Of a stretch of 39,616 bases of DNA, positions 30,346-39,552 are shown piece by piece (positions within the stretch are counted from its first letter, which is position 1; each line of letters opens with the position of its first letter). This stretch comes from CAMLDH01 sp966250375 (lineage in GTDB: Bacteria > Pseudomonadota > Gammaproteobacteria > Burkholderiales > Burkholderiaceae_D): the NCBI GenBank assembly GCA_966250375.1, contig CBINHE010000035.1, forward strand, positions 1-39,616, in the 5' to 3' direction. A program made the translations under genes and the position numbers. Under the pieces are notes generated by a model that had not been told where the DNA came from, made no database searches, and worked only from the letters and a program-made list of their open reading frames with translations.

Positions 30346-33300
30346 ATGCAGAGGATAGGCGTGAAAATGGAATGGTTTGAAGCACAGGCATGGCCATGCT
30401 GGCTGCGGTTATGCAAGAAATGGAAGGGCAGATTCACTAGCGATGCCATATTGATCGATCAGGCCGGCCTGACCACGGAATGGCCAATACTGGACACAAC
30501 GCTTACCGCGCAACGCGGGTGGTTCTGGTCACGTATCACCTTGCAGCGCACACCCGAATCGTTCGAGCTGGGCGGCCTTGCGCATACGAATGCACAGTAC
30601 GTGGCGCAAGCGTTCGAGCGCCAGCGCACGGAGGCGCTGACCCGGCTGGAGCAGAGCCTGGAGTCGGATCACCGCCTGCTGGAGCCACTGTTGCGTACGC
30701 TGCATTCGCAAATAAACGAGCCGAGCTACCTGGCGGCGCGAGATCGCGCACGGATCGGACAAATCCTGCATCCGCACGTCGCGCGGATCGTGACAGCGCT
30801 GGCTCGCGCACGGTCGCCCCATGCGGAAGGATTCGTCATCACGTCAGCCTTGCTTCAGATTGCCGAGCCGCTGACGCAATTGGCGCAACATCACGCTGCA
30901 ATCCTGTCCGAGCGCAACCGGCGCTTTGTCCATAATGAGCTGCAGCGCTGGCGGGTATTTTTCAACCACTGCGAAGAAACTCCACTGACCGACGAGCAGG
31001 CGATCGCCGCCATCACTTTCGAAGAAAACACCTTGCTGGTGGCGGCCGCCGGTTCCGGCAAAACCTCCACCGTGGTGGGCAAGGTAGCCTACGCATTGGC
31101 CAAGGGCATCGCCGGACCGCAGGATATTTTGTGCCTAGCCTTCAACAGAAAAGCCGCCAAGGAGATCGGTCTGCGCATTACAGCACGCCTTCAGGCGCTG
31201 ACCCGGCCGCAATGTCCCATTGATGACGATGTCAAACGCGCGTTGTCCGACGTATGCGGCAGCGGCATTGCCATCGAAGCGCGCACCTTTCACTCGCTGG
31301 GTCGGGACATCGTCAATCGCGTCGAGCAACGTGACGTGCCGGTCTCCCATGAAGACAGCGAAAATACGCGGCGGCTGGTGCGTGCCGTTGAGCGCTGTCG
31401 GCACGATCCGCGTTTCGCAACGAACTGGCTGCTGCTGCAAACCGTCGCCCGTTTCCCTCAGCCGCCTGAAAGCCGGTTCAAAAGCGAGGGGGAGTACCAG
31501 GACTACCTGCGGGGCATCTGGCGGCAGCGCAAACGGGGCAAAGGGCAGGACGATGGCATTCTGACGCTGGGCTGCACAAAGCTGGTGAAATCCTTTGAAG
31601 AAGTGGCGATCTCCAACTGGCTCTATGTGATGGGGGTGGACTTCGAGTACGAGGCGCCGTTTGCCGCCGGCGCCGCCATGCTATGTCCGGGGCGTCTGTG
31701 GACGCCGGATTTCACATACCGCATTGGCGATCTTGGCGAAGAACAGGTAATTGTCCACGAGCACTTCGCGCTCAACGCGCACGGCAAGGCGCCTAAATTC
31801 TTTCGCGATCCGGCTGGCTATGCGCGTGAAGCAAGCGACAAACAGTCGGTGCTGGCGGTGCTAGACGGTCGCCACTTCTGGACCTCCAGCGCCGAGTACG
31901 CCGATGGTACGCTCTTCGCCAAGCTGGAAGCCAGGCTGCGGACGGCTGGGGTGCGGCTGCAGCCCCGCTCAGCCGACGCTGTGCTGCAACGCCTCAAAGA
32001 GATCGGGAACCTGCCAGACTACGAACTGATCGCGCGGGCGGTATCACAGATTCGACAGAACGGCTGGGATCGCGCCACGCTCGAAAGCCGCTTGCATGAA
32101 CAGGCGGAACCGGCCCGGGCGCGGCTTTTTCTGGAGGTGGTATGGCCCGTCGCCGATGCGGTCAAAGACCTGCTCATCGGGGACAAGAAGCTGGACTACG
32201 ACGAGATGATCCAACGCGCTTTGGTCTATCGGCGTGAGAAGCGAGATTCGAAGTCTTTCAAGTTCATCCTGGCCGACGAGTTCCAGGACACGGCTCCGGG
32301 GCGCGGTGAGCTGGTGCGCCAGATGCTCTGCACGCGCGAGGACAGCTTGTTCTTCGCAGTGGGCGACGACTGGCAGGCGATCAATCGCTTTGCCGGGTCG
32401 GATCTGCGCTTTTTCAACGGCTTCGGCGGTGCATTTAATGTCCGAGCGGGTGCGGATCGGCGCTGCGATCTGACGCAGACCTTCCGCAGCAATCAGGGCA
32501 TTGCCGACATCGCCAAGCACTTCGTACTCAAGAACAAGAGTCAACTGCCCAAGGAAGTGGTGGCGCAGGATAAAACCTGCGAGGGCGTGATCGATGTCTG
32601 CACCTACCGCGACGACAGCGAGGTGCTCGAACGCGTCGAGGCAACGTTGCAGCGCTGGGTCGAGCGCCATACGGGCGGCAAGAAGCCATCGGTGTTCCTG
32701 CTCGGGCGCTACGGAGAAAAGCGCGTGGCGGGCTTAAGCGCTCAACAGATTGACGACTTGCGCAAGCGCTGGTCGGACAGGCTCGACTTGGATGCTGCGG
32801 ACGCGAAGGAACCCAAGCCGCTGTACATGACAATGCACAAGTCCAAAGGACTTCAAGCCGACTATGTGCTAATTCTGGGGTTGTTCTGCGTTGAGCACGA
32901 CTGGTTCTGCTTTCCGAGCGAGCGCGAGGACGATCCCTTGTTGCAAATGATTCTCCCACCGAGGGAAGCCGTGGCCGATGCGGACGAGCGGCGCTTGTTC
33001 TACGTGGCGCTCACGCGCGCCAAGCGGCAGGTGGTCTTGCTGGCGCAGGAGCGTCACCCATCGCCCTACGCGCTGGAGCTGCTGCGCGATCATCGCGACG
33101 GCAAGGTGTTGTTCAACGGCACGCAAGAACTGCCGCCCTTGTGCCCCGCATGCAAGGCAGGGCTGGTGTTTTCGCGCCACAACCCGAAGGCGGATCGTCT
33201 GTTCCATGCCTGCAGCGACCGGCATGGTTGCGGCAAGACATGGTCGCAGTGGCCACCCATCACGCACGTCCCGACGATGCCCAAACTTCCCGCCATAGGG

Positions 33301-33390
33301 CGTCGCACGATTTACGGTGCGGGAGGCGGCGGGCAACGGAGTGGTGCCAAGGTCACGGCGAAGCGGGTGTCTCCGCGCGCGCGCACATAG
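30346..33390 (+). CDS. Helicase IV/UvrD-like ATPase with nuclease-like insert and zinc ribbon
   Basis: This protein is about 1014 aa from ATG 30346 (an ATG at 30367 is an alternative; the TTG further upstream is unlikely). It resembles superfamily 1 helicase IV (HelD, about 680 aa): Walker A AAAGSGKTS (about 234-242), a LAFNRKAAKEIG segment, motif II DEFQD (about 643-647), AVGDDWQAINRFAG, and MHKSKGLQADYVLI and ALTRAKRQVVL near 830-895. An insert between the motifs carries WTPDFTYRIG and VHEHF, which recall the nuclease-like domain of some UvrD relatives. The C-terminus adds a CPAC-type zinc ribbon (about 933-965). It unwinds or clears DNA; a defence or repair role is inferred. Confidence 0.85.
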   Translation: MQRIGVKMEWFEAQAWPCWLRLCKKWKGRFTSDAILIDQAGLTTEWPILDTTLTAQRGWFWSRITLQRTPESFELGGLAHTNAQYVAQAFERQRTEALTRLEQSLESDHRLLEPLLRTLHSQINEPSYLAARDRARIGQILHPHVARIVTALARARSPHAEGFVITSALLQIAEPLTQLAQHHAAILSERNRRFVHNELQRWRVFFNHCEETPLTDEQAIAAITFEENTLLVAAAGSGKTSTVVGKVAYALAKGIAGPQDILCLAFNRKAAKEIGLRITARLQALTRPQCPIDDDVKRALSDVCGSGIAIEARTFHSLGRDIVNRVEQRDVPVSHEDSENTRRLVRAVERCRHDPRFATNWLLLQTVARFPQPPESRFKSEGEYQDYLRGIWRQRKRGKGQDDGILTLGCTKLVKSFEEVAISNWLYVMGVDFEYEAPFAAGAAMLCPGRLWTPDFTYRIGDLGEEQVIVHEHFALNAHGKAPKFFRDPAGYAREASDKQSVLAVLDGRHFWTSSAEYADGTLFAKLEARLRTAGVRLQPRSADAVLQRLKEIGNLPDYELIARAVSQIRQNGWDRATLESRLHEQAEPARARLFLEVVWPVADAVKDLLIGDKKLDYDEMIQRALVYRREKRDSKSFKFILADEFQDTAPGRGELVRQMLCTREDSLFFAVGDDWQAINRFAGSDLRFFNGFGGAFNVRAGADRRCDLTQTFRSNQGIADIAKHFVLKNKSQLPKEVVAQDKTCEGVIDVCTYRDDSEVLERVEATLQRWVERHTGGKKPSVFLLGRYGEKRVAGLSAQQIDDLRKRWSDRLDLDAADAKEPKPLYMTMHKSKGLQADYVLILGLFCVEHDWFCFPSEREDDPLLQMILPPREAVADADERRLFYVALTRAKRQVVLLAQERHPSPYALELLRDHRDGKVLFNGTQELPPLCPACKAGLVFSRHNPKADRLFHACSDRHGCGKTWSQWPPITHVPTMPKLPAIGRRTIYGAGGGGQRSGAKVTAKRVSPRART

Positions 33391-33415
33391 CTCGCCGCGC
33401 ATCATTGCAGATGCC

Positions 33416-33882
33416 TCAGCGCCCAAGCATCAACACAACTTCCGCTTCTCGCCTGGCGACCAGCCCGGGCAGTACGCGTCCGCCACCGTGAACCCAACGG
33501 CGCAGCTCGGCGGCGACGCTCTGCCAGTCCTGCTGATTGATGCGCCGGCGCAGCGTTGACGCCTGCAGCAGCGCAGCGTGACGCGGAGTGCTGAACTCAG
33601 GTCGCGTGGCAGATAGACGTCGGCTTCGGACTCCATGATAGGCGAGTGCGTCGGATCGCAGAGATGACCGTAGCCAATCGTCCAGTAGCCCGCCGGGCAG
33701 ATGTACGGATGCGCACTCCGCTCCGGATCGAACTTCGGTACGTGTTGGAAGCCCTCGAACTGCCTGGCCAAGGCAATCGCGGCGGCCGGAACCTGCATCA
33801 TGACCGCACCCGGCCAAAAACGCGCCCGAGGAACCAGAAATTCAGCACCCCCGCCCATAGCGCCTGATCCGCTTCCGTCCAA
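33416..33882 (-). pseudogene. GH24 phage-type lysozyme pseudogene
   Basis: Reading down from 33882, one frame gives a lysozyme start (ALARQFEGFQHVPKF, then GYWTIGYGHLCDPTHS, then EADVYLPRDL) with the Glu of the EGF motif and the GYGH region. The frame is then lost near 33605, and a second frame gives the family C-terminus (STLRRRINQQDWQ, then LRRWVHGGGRVLPGLVARRE). The middle part with the usual helical core is missing. It is an internally deleted, frameshifted endolysin, pointing to a past prophage or phage-derived segment. Confidence 0.75.
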
Positions 33883-34000
33883 GCATGCTGGATAGCAGTG
33901 CCCCAGTCAGCGCCAGCGTTTACGTACGGCCGCCGCGAACGCCGCCGTTTTGGCCGCTTAATAGAGTGCCATGAGCCAGTAGGTGATCACTGGCCGCACG

Positions 34001-35095
34001 GGCGTTGTTGCATAAATCGGTGATTTGGCAATGGAAATGTACAATCTGTCACGATTCTGTAAATACGCCCAATCCCCAAGAAGCCGATGCCCTACAAATT
34101 CAACGAAAGCCGCCGGGAAAAGATCACGAAGGCAAAAGATAAAGTGACGAATTGGGCTGAATATAACAACGCGTTGCGGCAACGAGGCGATTTCACGATG
34201 TATTTTACCGAAGAGGCGATAGCCGGCTGGCGTCCGAAAAGGACAGGCAGGCGTGGACGTCCGCAGCAATATTCGGATGTTGCAATAGAAGCGACGCTGC
34301 TTATTCGTCAGGTATTTCATCTGCCGTTACGTCAAACAGAAGGTTGCATGACGGCGCTTGCCCGTGTCATGAAAGCCGAAATCGCCATTCCCGACTTCAG
34401 CAGCATTTCCAGACGCAGCATGGAATTGCCGCGGCATCTACAGCGCAAAGCGATGGCGCCGGGCAGCATCGTGATTGTCGACAGCACCGGACTGAAGGTG
34501 GATGGAAATGACGAATGGCACCAGGAGAAACACGACGTTGCGGCCCGGCGCACATGGCGCAAGCTGCACATGGTGGTCGATGAGAAGCATCAAATTGTGG
34601 CATGCGAACTGACCACGCCGGACGTAGGCGACTCCACGGCCGTTCCAGATCTGGCCGGTCAAATCGAGACGCCCTTCGAGACGTTCATGGGTGACGGCGC
34701 CTACGATGGCGACCCGGTTTCTCAAGCGGCGCTGGACAAACAGCCCGATGCGAAAGTGGTCGTCCCGCCGCACAAGACCGCCGTGGTGTCCGCCGCTGGC
34801 GATACGCAACGGGACGCGCATATCCAGACCATTGCAAACCTGGGGCGTATGGCCTGGCAGAAGATCACCGGCTACAACATGCGCAACGATGTCGAGCTTG
34901 CCGTGCAGCACTACAAGCGCATCTTTGGCACCACCATGAAGGCGCGCGCTTTGCCCCAGCAGAAAACTGAGGCAGGGATCAGTGCGTCCGCACTCAACAT
35001 CATGACCAATCTCGGCATGCCGCGCTCCGTGAAAGTCTGAAAAATAGCCCGGCATCGGGGTATTTTGACTCAATTTCGATTTACGCAACAACGCC
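34001..35095 (+). mobile_element. IS5-family (IS903-like) insertion sequence
   Basis: The element is about 1095 bp with 18-bp terminal inverted repeats, GGCGTTGTTGC[A/G]TAAATC (34001-34018 and 35078-35095), which match at 17 of 18 positions. It encodes one transposase. No 9-bp target duplication is seen: the left flank ends GGCCGCACG and the right flank begins ATGCGGCAT. One side probably suffered a deletion or rearrangement. The right end cuts into a dnaE2 fragment. Confidence 0.9.
34087..35040 (+). CDS. IS5-family transposase
   Basis: This intact 317-aa DDE transposase has an N-terminal basic region and RRGRPQQYSDVAIEATLLIR, and catalytic segments IVDSTGLKV, FMGDGAYDG and a Glu in the C-terminal ELAVQHYKRIFG region. 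The length matches IS903-like transposases. It appears functional, so the element could still move. Confidence 0.9.
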   Translation: MPYKFNESRREKITKAKDKVTNWAEYNNALRQRGDFTMYFTEEAIAGWRPKRTGRRGRPQQYSDVAIEATLLIRQVFHLPLRQTEGCMTALARVMKAEIAIPDFSSISRRSMELPRHLQRKAMAPGSIVIVDSTGLKVDGNDEWHQEKHDVAARRTWRKLHMVVDEKHQIVACELTTPDVGDSTAVPDLAGQIETPFETFMGDGAYDGDPVSQAALDKQPDAKVVVPPHKTAVVSAAGDTQRDAHIQTIANLGRMAWQKITGYNMRNDVELAVQHYKRIFGTTMKARALPQQKTEAGISASALNIMTNLGMPRSVKV

Positions 35096-35521
35096 ATGCG
35101 GCATGCCGCGCAGGTGTGCATAGTTACCTTCGGGTACGGCAACGTCGGCAGGCGTGAGTCGGTATGTCCCTTTTTCTGCGCGAGTACGCGCCAGCGTAAT
35201 GAGTTCACACAGGTTGCCGTACCCTTCCCGGTTCTGCGCCAGTATCACCACGGAAACCGCGACGCTCCCATCGTCATTGATCAGGTCGAATTGACTGCCG
35301 ATCACCAGGTGCAATCACCGCTTCTTCGCTTCCGTATGCGCGCGCACGACGCCCGCCACGGAACAGGCATCGGTCAGCGCCAGTGCGCTATAGTCCAGTT
35401 GCGCGGCACGGGCCACCAGTTCTTCCAGATGGGACGCACCATGCAGAAACGTGAAGTTGGAACAACATTGCAGCTCGGCGTAGGCCGGCAACACATCCGA
35501 TGGTGGGGAAAACGTGGTCAT
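35096..35521 (-). pseudogene. dnaE2: dnaE2 (error-prone DNA polymerase) N-terminal fragment
   Basis: The minus-strand frame starts at ATG 35521 and reads like the DnaE2 PHP-domain start (YAELQCCSNFTFLHGASHLE, then LALTDACSVAGVVRAH). A TGA at 35315-35317 interrupts it exactly where the family has a Gly (probably GGA changed to TGA), and the same frame resumes with LHLVIGSQFDL and ILAQNREGYGNLCELITLAR. The fragment is cut at 35095 by the IS5-family element, leaving about 140 of over 1000 codons. It is a dead remnant of the imuA-imuB-dnaE2 mutagenesis cassette type. Confidence 0.8.
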
Positions 35522-35654
35522 GGCGCATGTGTCCTGGTGCGTGGATCGTTGGCAGTAAAAAAACGTGCTTGCCTACAAAATTAGGCGCAGCGCTGGTTGG
35601 CAAACTCCGCCAGCGCGACGCGTCTGGCCATGAATAAATTACTTGCTCGAAAAC

Positions 35655-35676
35655 CTGTATGGATATACAGTATAAT
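35655..35676 (+). promoter_or_regulatory. LexA (SOS) box overlapping a promoter
   Basis: CTGT-N8-ACAG (35655-35670) with AT-rich spacer matches the LexA operator, and TATAAT (35671-35676) abuts it as a perfect -10 box. It lies between the dnaE2 fragment (minus strand) and the small operon starting at 35780 (plus strand), so it probably made at least the latter DNA-damage-inducible. Confidence 0.8.
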
Positions 35677-35779
35677 TCAACTATTACACAACGGAACAAG
35701 GTACGTTCGAAAGAACTTTGCGGCACCTTCTGGATGTGTTTGCGCAACATACCTGGTGGCTGGTGAAGGGAGCAAAGCA

Positions 35780-36031
35780 ATGGGTCTGCAACTGCCGCGC
35801 AACGTGACGGCGCAACGCGTGCCGGTTTCCGATACGGCGTTTTTCTACGTGCTGCGGCACAGCGAACTGGGCATGCTCGGGAAAATCGCGCTGGAACAGG
35901 CACCGGAAGGTGGTATGACGATCAAGCCGGTACTATTCGCGCCGGCCGGCAGTGCGCTGACCGAAAGGCGCCGTATCGCCTTCGAGCCGATCGTCCGGTC
36001 GCTGCAGACGAAACTGGACGCGACCGGATGA
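35780..36031 (+). CDS. SOS-controlled hypothetical protein
   Basis: This 83-aa protein starts at ATG 35780 behind GAAGGGAG, 104 bp after the LexA-controlled promoter. The sequence has a LPRNVTAQRVPVSDTAFFYV stretch, then helices around SELGMLGKIALEQAPEGG and a conserved-looking ALTERRRIAFEPIV. The longer upstream frame runs across the promoter and is rejected. No family was recognised. It is the first of three closely spaced genes. Confidence 0.55.
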   Translation: MGLQLPRNVTAQRVPVSDTAFFYVLRHSELGMLGKIALEQAPEGGMTIKPVLFAPAGSALTERRRIAFEPIVRSLQTKLDATG

Positions 36032-36105
36032 CAGAAGGTGCGCGTCGCGCCATGAAATGACTGTGCTATTCCAACGTCGACTGATGATGCATAAGGAGAA
36101 CGTAG

Positions 36106-36288
36106 ATGGATCAATACATGTGGCATATCGTCGGACTCTGGATCTGTGGCAGGATCACTTGGCCCCGCCTGCAGCGCGCGTTGCGGGAACGGCCGCTGCT
36201 GGTCGTTGGCAGAAAGCGTGCTTATGTGGTTGGCGCGGGCGGGCACCGGCAATCGTTCTGCGCATCACTTTTTGGAGTCGCACAATGA
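36106..36288 (+). CDS. Small hypothetical protein of the SOS unit
   Basis: This 60-aa protein starts at ATG 36106 behind AAGGAG. It is basic and aromatic with Trp residues in WHIVGLWICGRITWPRLQRA, and is possibly membrane-associated through its N-terminal stretch. Its stop overlaps the following start by ATGA. No family was recognised. Confidence 0.5.
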   Translation: MDQYMWHIVGLWICGRITWPRLQRALRERPLLVVGRKRAYVVGAGGHRQSFCASLFGVAQ

Positions 36289-36626
36289 ATCCCTTACCTG
36301 GTACGCCGCTGCCGACCATTCAGGAAAGTGCATTTCTTCAATTGCTTGATGGAGACGGAACGGTGAAGGTCGGTATCCAGCGCTTCGGCCGGTACTTTGT
36401 CCCGTTCGTTTATTACATGCCGCCGGATGGCGAGGAGCACGTGCCGTGCGGCGTCATTGTGCGCCAGCGCGGCATGTGGGCCGCCGCGACGCGGGCGGAA
36501 TTGCTTGACGTCTTGTGCGACATCACAGGACCGGATGCCGGATGGGGTGTCGAGCAAACGGACATGCCGGAAGATTGCGTCGCCCTGCGCGTGCGGTTGC
36601 ATGCACCGGATGGCGCGGCTCATTGA
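36285..36626 (+). CDS. Hypothetical protein of the SOS unit
   Basis: This 113-aa protein starts at ATG 36285 (GGAG upstream, coupled with the previous stop). It is a compact beta/alpha sequence with VKVGIQRFGRYFVPFVYYMP, then PCGVIVRQRGMWAAATRAEL. No enzyme motif or recognised family. Being behind a LexA box and next to an SRAP pseudogene, a DNA-damage role is inferred. Confidence 0.55.
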   Translation: MNPLPGTPLPTIQESAFLQLLDGDGTVKVGIQRFGRYFVPFVYYMPPDGEEHVPCGVIVRQRGMWAAATRAELLDVLCDITGPDAGWGVEQTDMPEDCVALRVRLHAPDGAAH

Positions 36627-36667
36627 GGTTGCCCGATGCACCGTTGCATCGGGCAGTCGCCGGAAAG

Positions 36668-37365
36668 TCAGTTGTCGGCGGCACTGGGATGCCTGGGCTT
36701 GGCTTTGACGAGTGGCGGTTTCGTGGCAAGCGGTTTCGGTGCGGGTTCGGCGAACAGGCGTTCAGCGGGATAGCGTTTGAGGAACTGGGTTGCTTCCGCA
36801 GGCGACGCATGAAGCCAGTCGTCATACTGTGATGGTTCAAGTAAAACGACCATCCGCTTTTCATCGTCGACCTTGTGAAACTTTTGCATCAGCACATGCC
36901 CATCGGCATTGATGGTCAGCATGGAGAACGACACCAGCGGGCCGTCCGGTCCATCGGCGCGCCACTCCCAGATGCCGGCGATCGCCAGCGGCTGGCCAGT
37001 CGCGTCTGCGATTTTCCAGCGCACAGGTTTTCCGGATGCGTAACTCGGCTCGTATATCGCGTCGGCCGCGATAATACAGAAGTTTCCTTGCCGCCATGCG
37101 GCGCGAAACGACGGCTTGGTCGATATTGTTTCCGTACGGGCATTATAGGTCTGACGCGCGAGCTTGAGATCCGCCCAGTGCGGCACCATGCCGAACATGC
37201 CCAGTGTACATGCGCGACCGCCGGGGACGACATCCCCCCCGACGACCGGATGATGGGCGCCAAGTAGCCGGGATAGGTTTCATCCTTGAACGCTGAATCG
37301 GGCGGAGCGCCCCCGAAATGTTGCTGCAGTTGCGCCGCACGGGCTGGCAGGTAATTTGCGCATAT
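36668..37365 (-). pseudogene. SRAP (YedK/HMCES-like) protein, broken
   Basis: SRAP proteins form a covalent bond to abasic sites through their N-terminal cysteine (MCxxY) and shield single-stranded DNA. Here the Cys codon (37360-37362) and CANYLPAR are present, but the preceding start codon is ATA (37363-37365) instead of ATG. A run of seven G residues near 37237 (eight would be needed) shifts the frame before GMFGMVPHWADL. The rest is intact: TYNARTETISTKPSFRAAW, AADAIYEP and KFHKVDDEKRM. It is probably a pseudogene, unless the G run is a sequencing error and a non-ATG start is used. Confidence 0.75.
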
Positions 37366-37600
37366 GATGCAATTGTAGCAGTGCCTCGATCATCTGGCAG
37401 ATCGCCGGATGCCGGCATAGCCAACCTAGCCGCAGGCACGCTACACGGCAAGCACAGTGATCGCGCTTGCCTGGGTTGCTAAACGCGTGGCGCAGACAAC
37501 TCATTGCGGGTATTGAGCGTCGACGGCGCAGCCGTAGCGGAAAGGAAAGATGTCAACGCCAAAAATGGTTTTTCCCAGTAGGTGACGACCGGAATTGGAA
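37366..37600. other. Noncoding gap between SRAP remnant and IS6 remnant
   Basis: Nothing convincing is seen here: no gene with a good start, no clear hairpin terminator. It probably consists of scrambled sequence left by the two insertion events. Confidence 0.4.
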
Positions 37601-38083
37601 TTAACTCTTCGGGATGCGGTGCATTAACTCGATACCTGCGATCGTGATGGCGGCTGACTGGAACCGTTTGAACCCGAGCATGGGCCCCAACCGCAATTTG
37701 ATATTACGGTGATCTTGTTCGATCACGTTATTCAAATACTTGGAAGACCGCAGTCTGGCTGTCTTCGGCACCTCGTCCTGCTCTTGCAGCTCCCGTACCG
37801 CACGGTGTGAAGCGGCATAGCCGTCCAGGGTAATACTGGTGGGCGCCGTGGCTTGCGAGCGCATCGCCTTGCGCAGGAAAGCCTTGGCTGCCGCTACATT
37901 CCGCCTGCGGCTCAAGCGGAAATCCACCGTTTGTCCGTCACGGTCGACCGCCCGATAGAGATAAACCCATTCGCCGCGGACCTTGACGTCGGTCTCATCG
38001 ACACGCCAGCCAGATCCGGCCGGCACGGCATAACAAAAACAGCCTGGCTGAAATCCTCTACGCCATGGCGATGGCAGATGCAC
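37601..38083 (-). pseudogene. IS6-family transposase remnant
   Basis: The minus-strand frame of 160 codons carries the IS6-family core: WRVDETDVKVRGEWVYLYRA (catalytic Asp), TLDGYAASHRAVREL (Asp) and YLNNVIEQDHRNIK (Glu). The N-terminal helix-turn-helix half of the normal 230-240-aa protein is missing, and the first 25 codons are unrelated sequence. No terminal inverted repeats were found. It is a truncated, immobile relic. Confidence 0.8.
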
Positions 38084-38376
38084 TGATGTTTGCTAGCGCA
38101 CGCATCAACGATCTGCAGTTGCGGCCGACGGCATACGATGCGAGGTCAATGCGCACGCAATGGTTGTGGCCGCTCATACCGCCGGGAAGCCTAAATCTGC
38201 TGACTGATCGCATCAAAAATTGGCCGCAGGATTACGTCAAAACGTGCTGGCCGGAACTCGATAATATTGAACGAATACCAATGCTGCAGCGCAGAAAAAA
38301 CTTGATCGTGCGGTGTGCGAATCGGGACAATCCGCCTACGCTTCACCATCCATTAGCGAATATTCGTTCAAATTAG
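38041..38376 (+). pseudogene. Unrecognised gene fragment between two IS remnants
   Basis: The plus-strand frame runs from about 38029 to a stop at 38374-38376. The sequence (SLAEILYAMAMADALMFASA, ending near PTLHHPLANIRSN) looks like the natural C-terminus of a protein cut by the IS6-type insertion. An internal ATG at 38065 exists, but there is no ribosome site. No family was recognised; a larger element or chromosomal gene probably lost its front. Confidence 0.35.
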
Positions 38377-38396
38377 CCGATTATTCGTGGGCGGTT

Positions 38397-39470
38397 TCAA
38401 GTTCCAAGTGCAACAGAGTTGAAATTGTTTTCCCAGTAAGTTTTAAAGTCAAAAGCGTCTTCAGGAAGGAAGAGTTCGGCAGGGCATTTCCAGTTTAGCG
38501 ATTTTCTGGGGCGAGTGTTGAGTGTCCAGGCGATGTCGTCAAGCTCTTGTTGCGAGAAGACGCAGAGGTCCGAGCCTTTGGAAAGATACTGGCGCAGCAA
38601 GCCATTGGTGTTTTCGTTTTGTCCGCGCTCCCAGGGGCTGTGCGGATGGGCGAAGTAGACTTTGATGCCGGTGTCTTGCGTCAGTTGCGCATGTCGCGCC
38701 ATTTCGCGCCCCTGGTCATAGGTGAGGGAGCGGCGCATATCGGCATTGAAGCGCTGCAGGATCGTTCCAAAGCCATTCGCTGTTGCGTGCGCAGTGCCGT
38801 CATCGAGCTTCACCAGGGCGACATAGTGCGTCTTGCGTTCGACCAGCGTGCCCACTTGCGAGCGGTTGCCGGCCCCCTTGATGTGATCGCCTTCCCAATG
38901 GCTGGGCACAAGCCGTTCTGCAATGTCGGCGGGGCGCAAATCGATGCTGGTCATGTCGGGAATTTGCCCGCGCCGGTCGTTGTCGCGCGAACGGGGCCGG
39001 CGCTTGCCGTGCCCAAAGCGCAGCAGCGTAATCGTGTCGGTGCGCAGCTCCCCTTTGGGCATGGCGTAGATCGCCTGGTAGATGGTTTCGTGGCACAAGC
39101 GCACAGGTTCGTTCATGCGCCGCAGTGTACCGGCGATCTGTTCGGGTGACAAACCGCGCCGCAGGCCATCGCTGACTTTGCTCCAGAGCGCGTTGCCGAC
39201 CACCAGCTTGCGCTCGACACGCGGCTTGATGGATAAATCGCGCGCGCGCAACTGGGCGCGGCTGGAAGCGTAACCGCCTGCCATCGGCGGACGTCCAACC
39301 GGGCGAACGGCGCGCGGCGCTTTCCAGCCATTGCGGGCAAGTTCCCGGCAGATGCAGGAGCGCGGCCGGTCCAGACTGGCCGCTATCGCCGCAGGCTTGA
39401 ATCCTTGCTGCAACTGCGTTTGAATCAACGTCCGTTCAGCCAACGTGAGGTGATGGTATTTCTTTGTCAT
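38397..39470 (-). CDS. IS30-family transposase
   Basis: This 357-aa protein starts at ATG 39470 (TKKYHHLTLAERTLIQTQLQ), typical of IS30. It has the N-terminal HTH (KPAAIAASLDRPRSCICREL), the catalytic segments with WEGDHIKGAG (first Asp), LTYDQGREMA (second Asp) and PWERGQNENTNGLLRQYL (Glu), and ends inside the terminal repeat. The frame is uninterrupted. The longer frame from 39545 includes outside sequence. Confidence 0.9.
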   Translation of the reverse strand: MTKKYHHLTLAERTLIQTQLQQGFKPAAIAASLDRPRSCICRELARNGWKAPRAVRPVGRPPMAGGYASSRAQLRARDLSIKPRVERKLVVGNALWSKVSDGLRRGLSPEQIAGTLRRMNEPVRLCHETIYQAIYAMPKGELRTDTITLLRFGHGKRRPRSRDNDRRGQIPDMTSIDLRPADIAERLVPSHWEGDHIKGAGNRSQVGTLVERKTHYVALVKLDDGTAHATANGFGTILQRFNADMRRSLTYDQGREMARHAQLTQDTGIKVYFAHPHSPWERGQNENTNGLLRQYLSKGSDLCVFSQQELDDIAWTLNTRPRKSLNWKCPAELFLPEDAFDFKTYWENNFNSVALGT

Positions 39471-39507
39471 GCAACATTCTTTCATGAAAAATGTTGCACT
39501 TGGATTT
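38400..39507 (-). mobile_element. IS30-family insertion sequence
   Basis: The terminal inverted repeats share TCCAAGTGCAACA (38403-38415 and, inverted, 39492-39504) and frame a 1.1-kb element with one transposase gene. The exact outer boundaries and target duplication could not be fixed by eye. It sits within 110 bp of the right window edge. Confidence 0.8.
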
Positions 39508-39552
39508 CGAGCGCGCCGTGCTTCGACATCGGCAATGCGCCGCACAATACCG

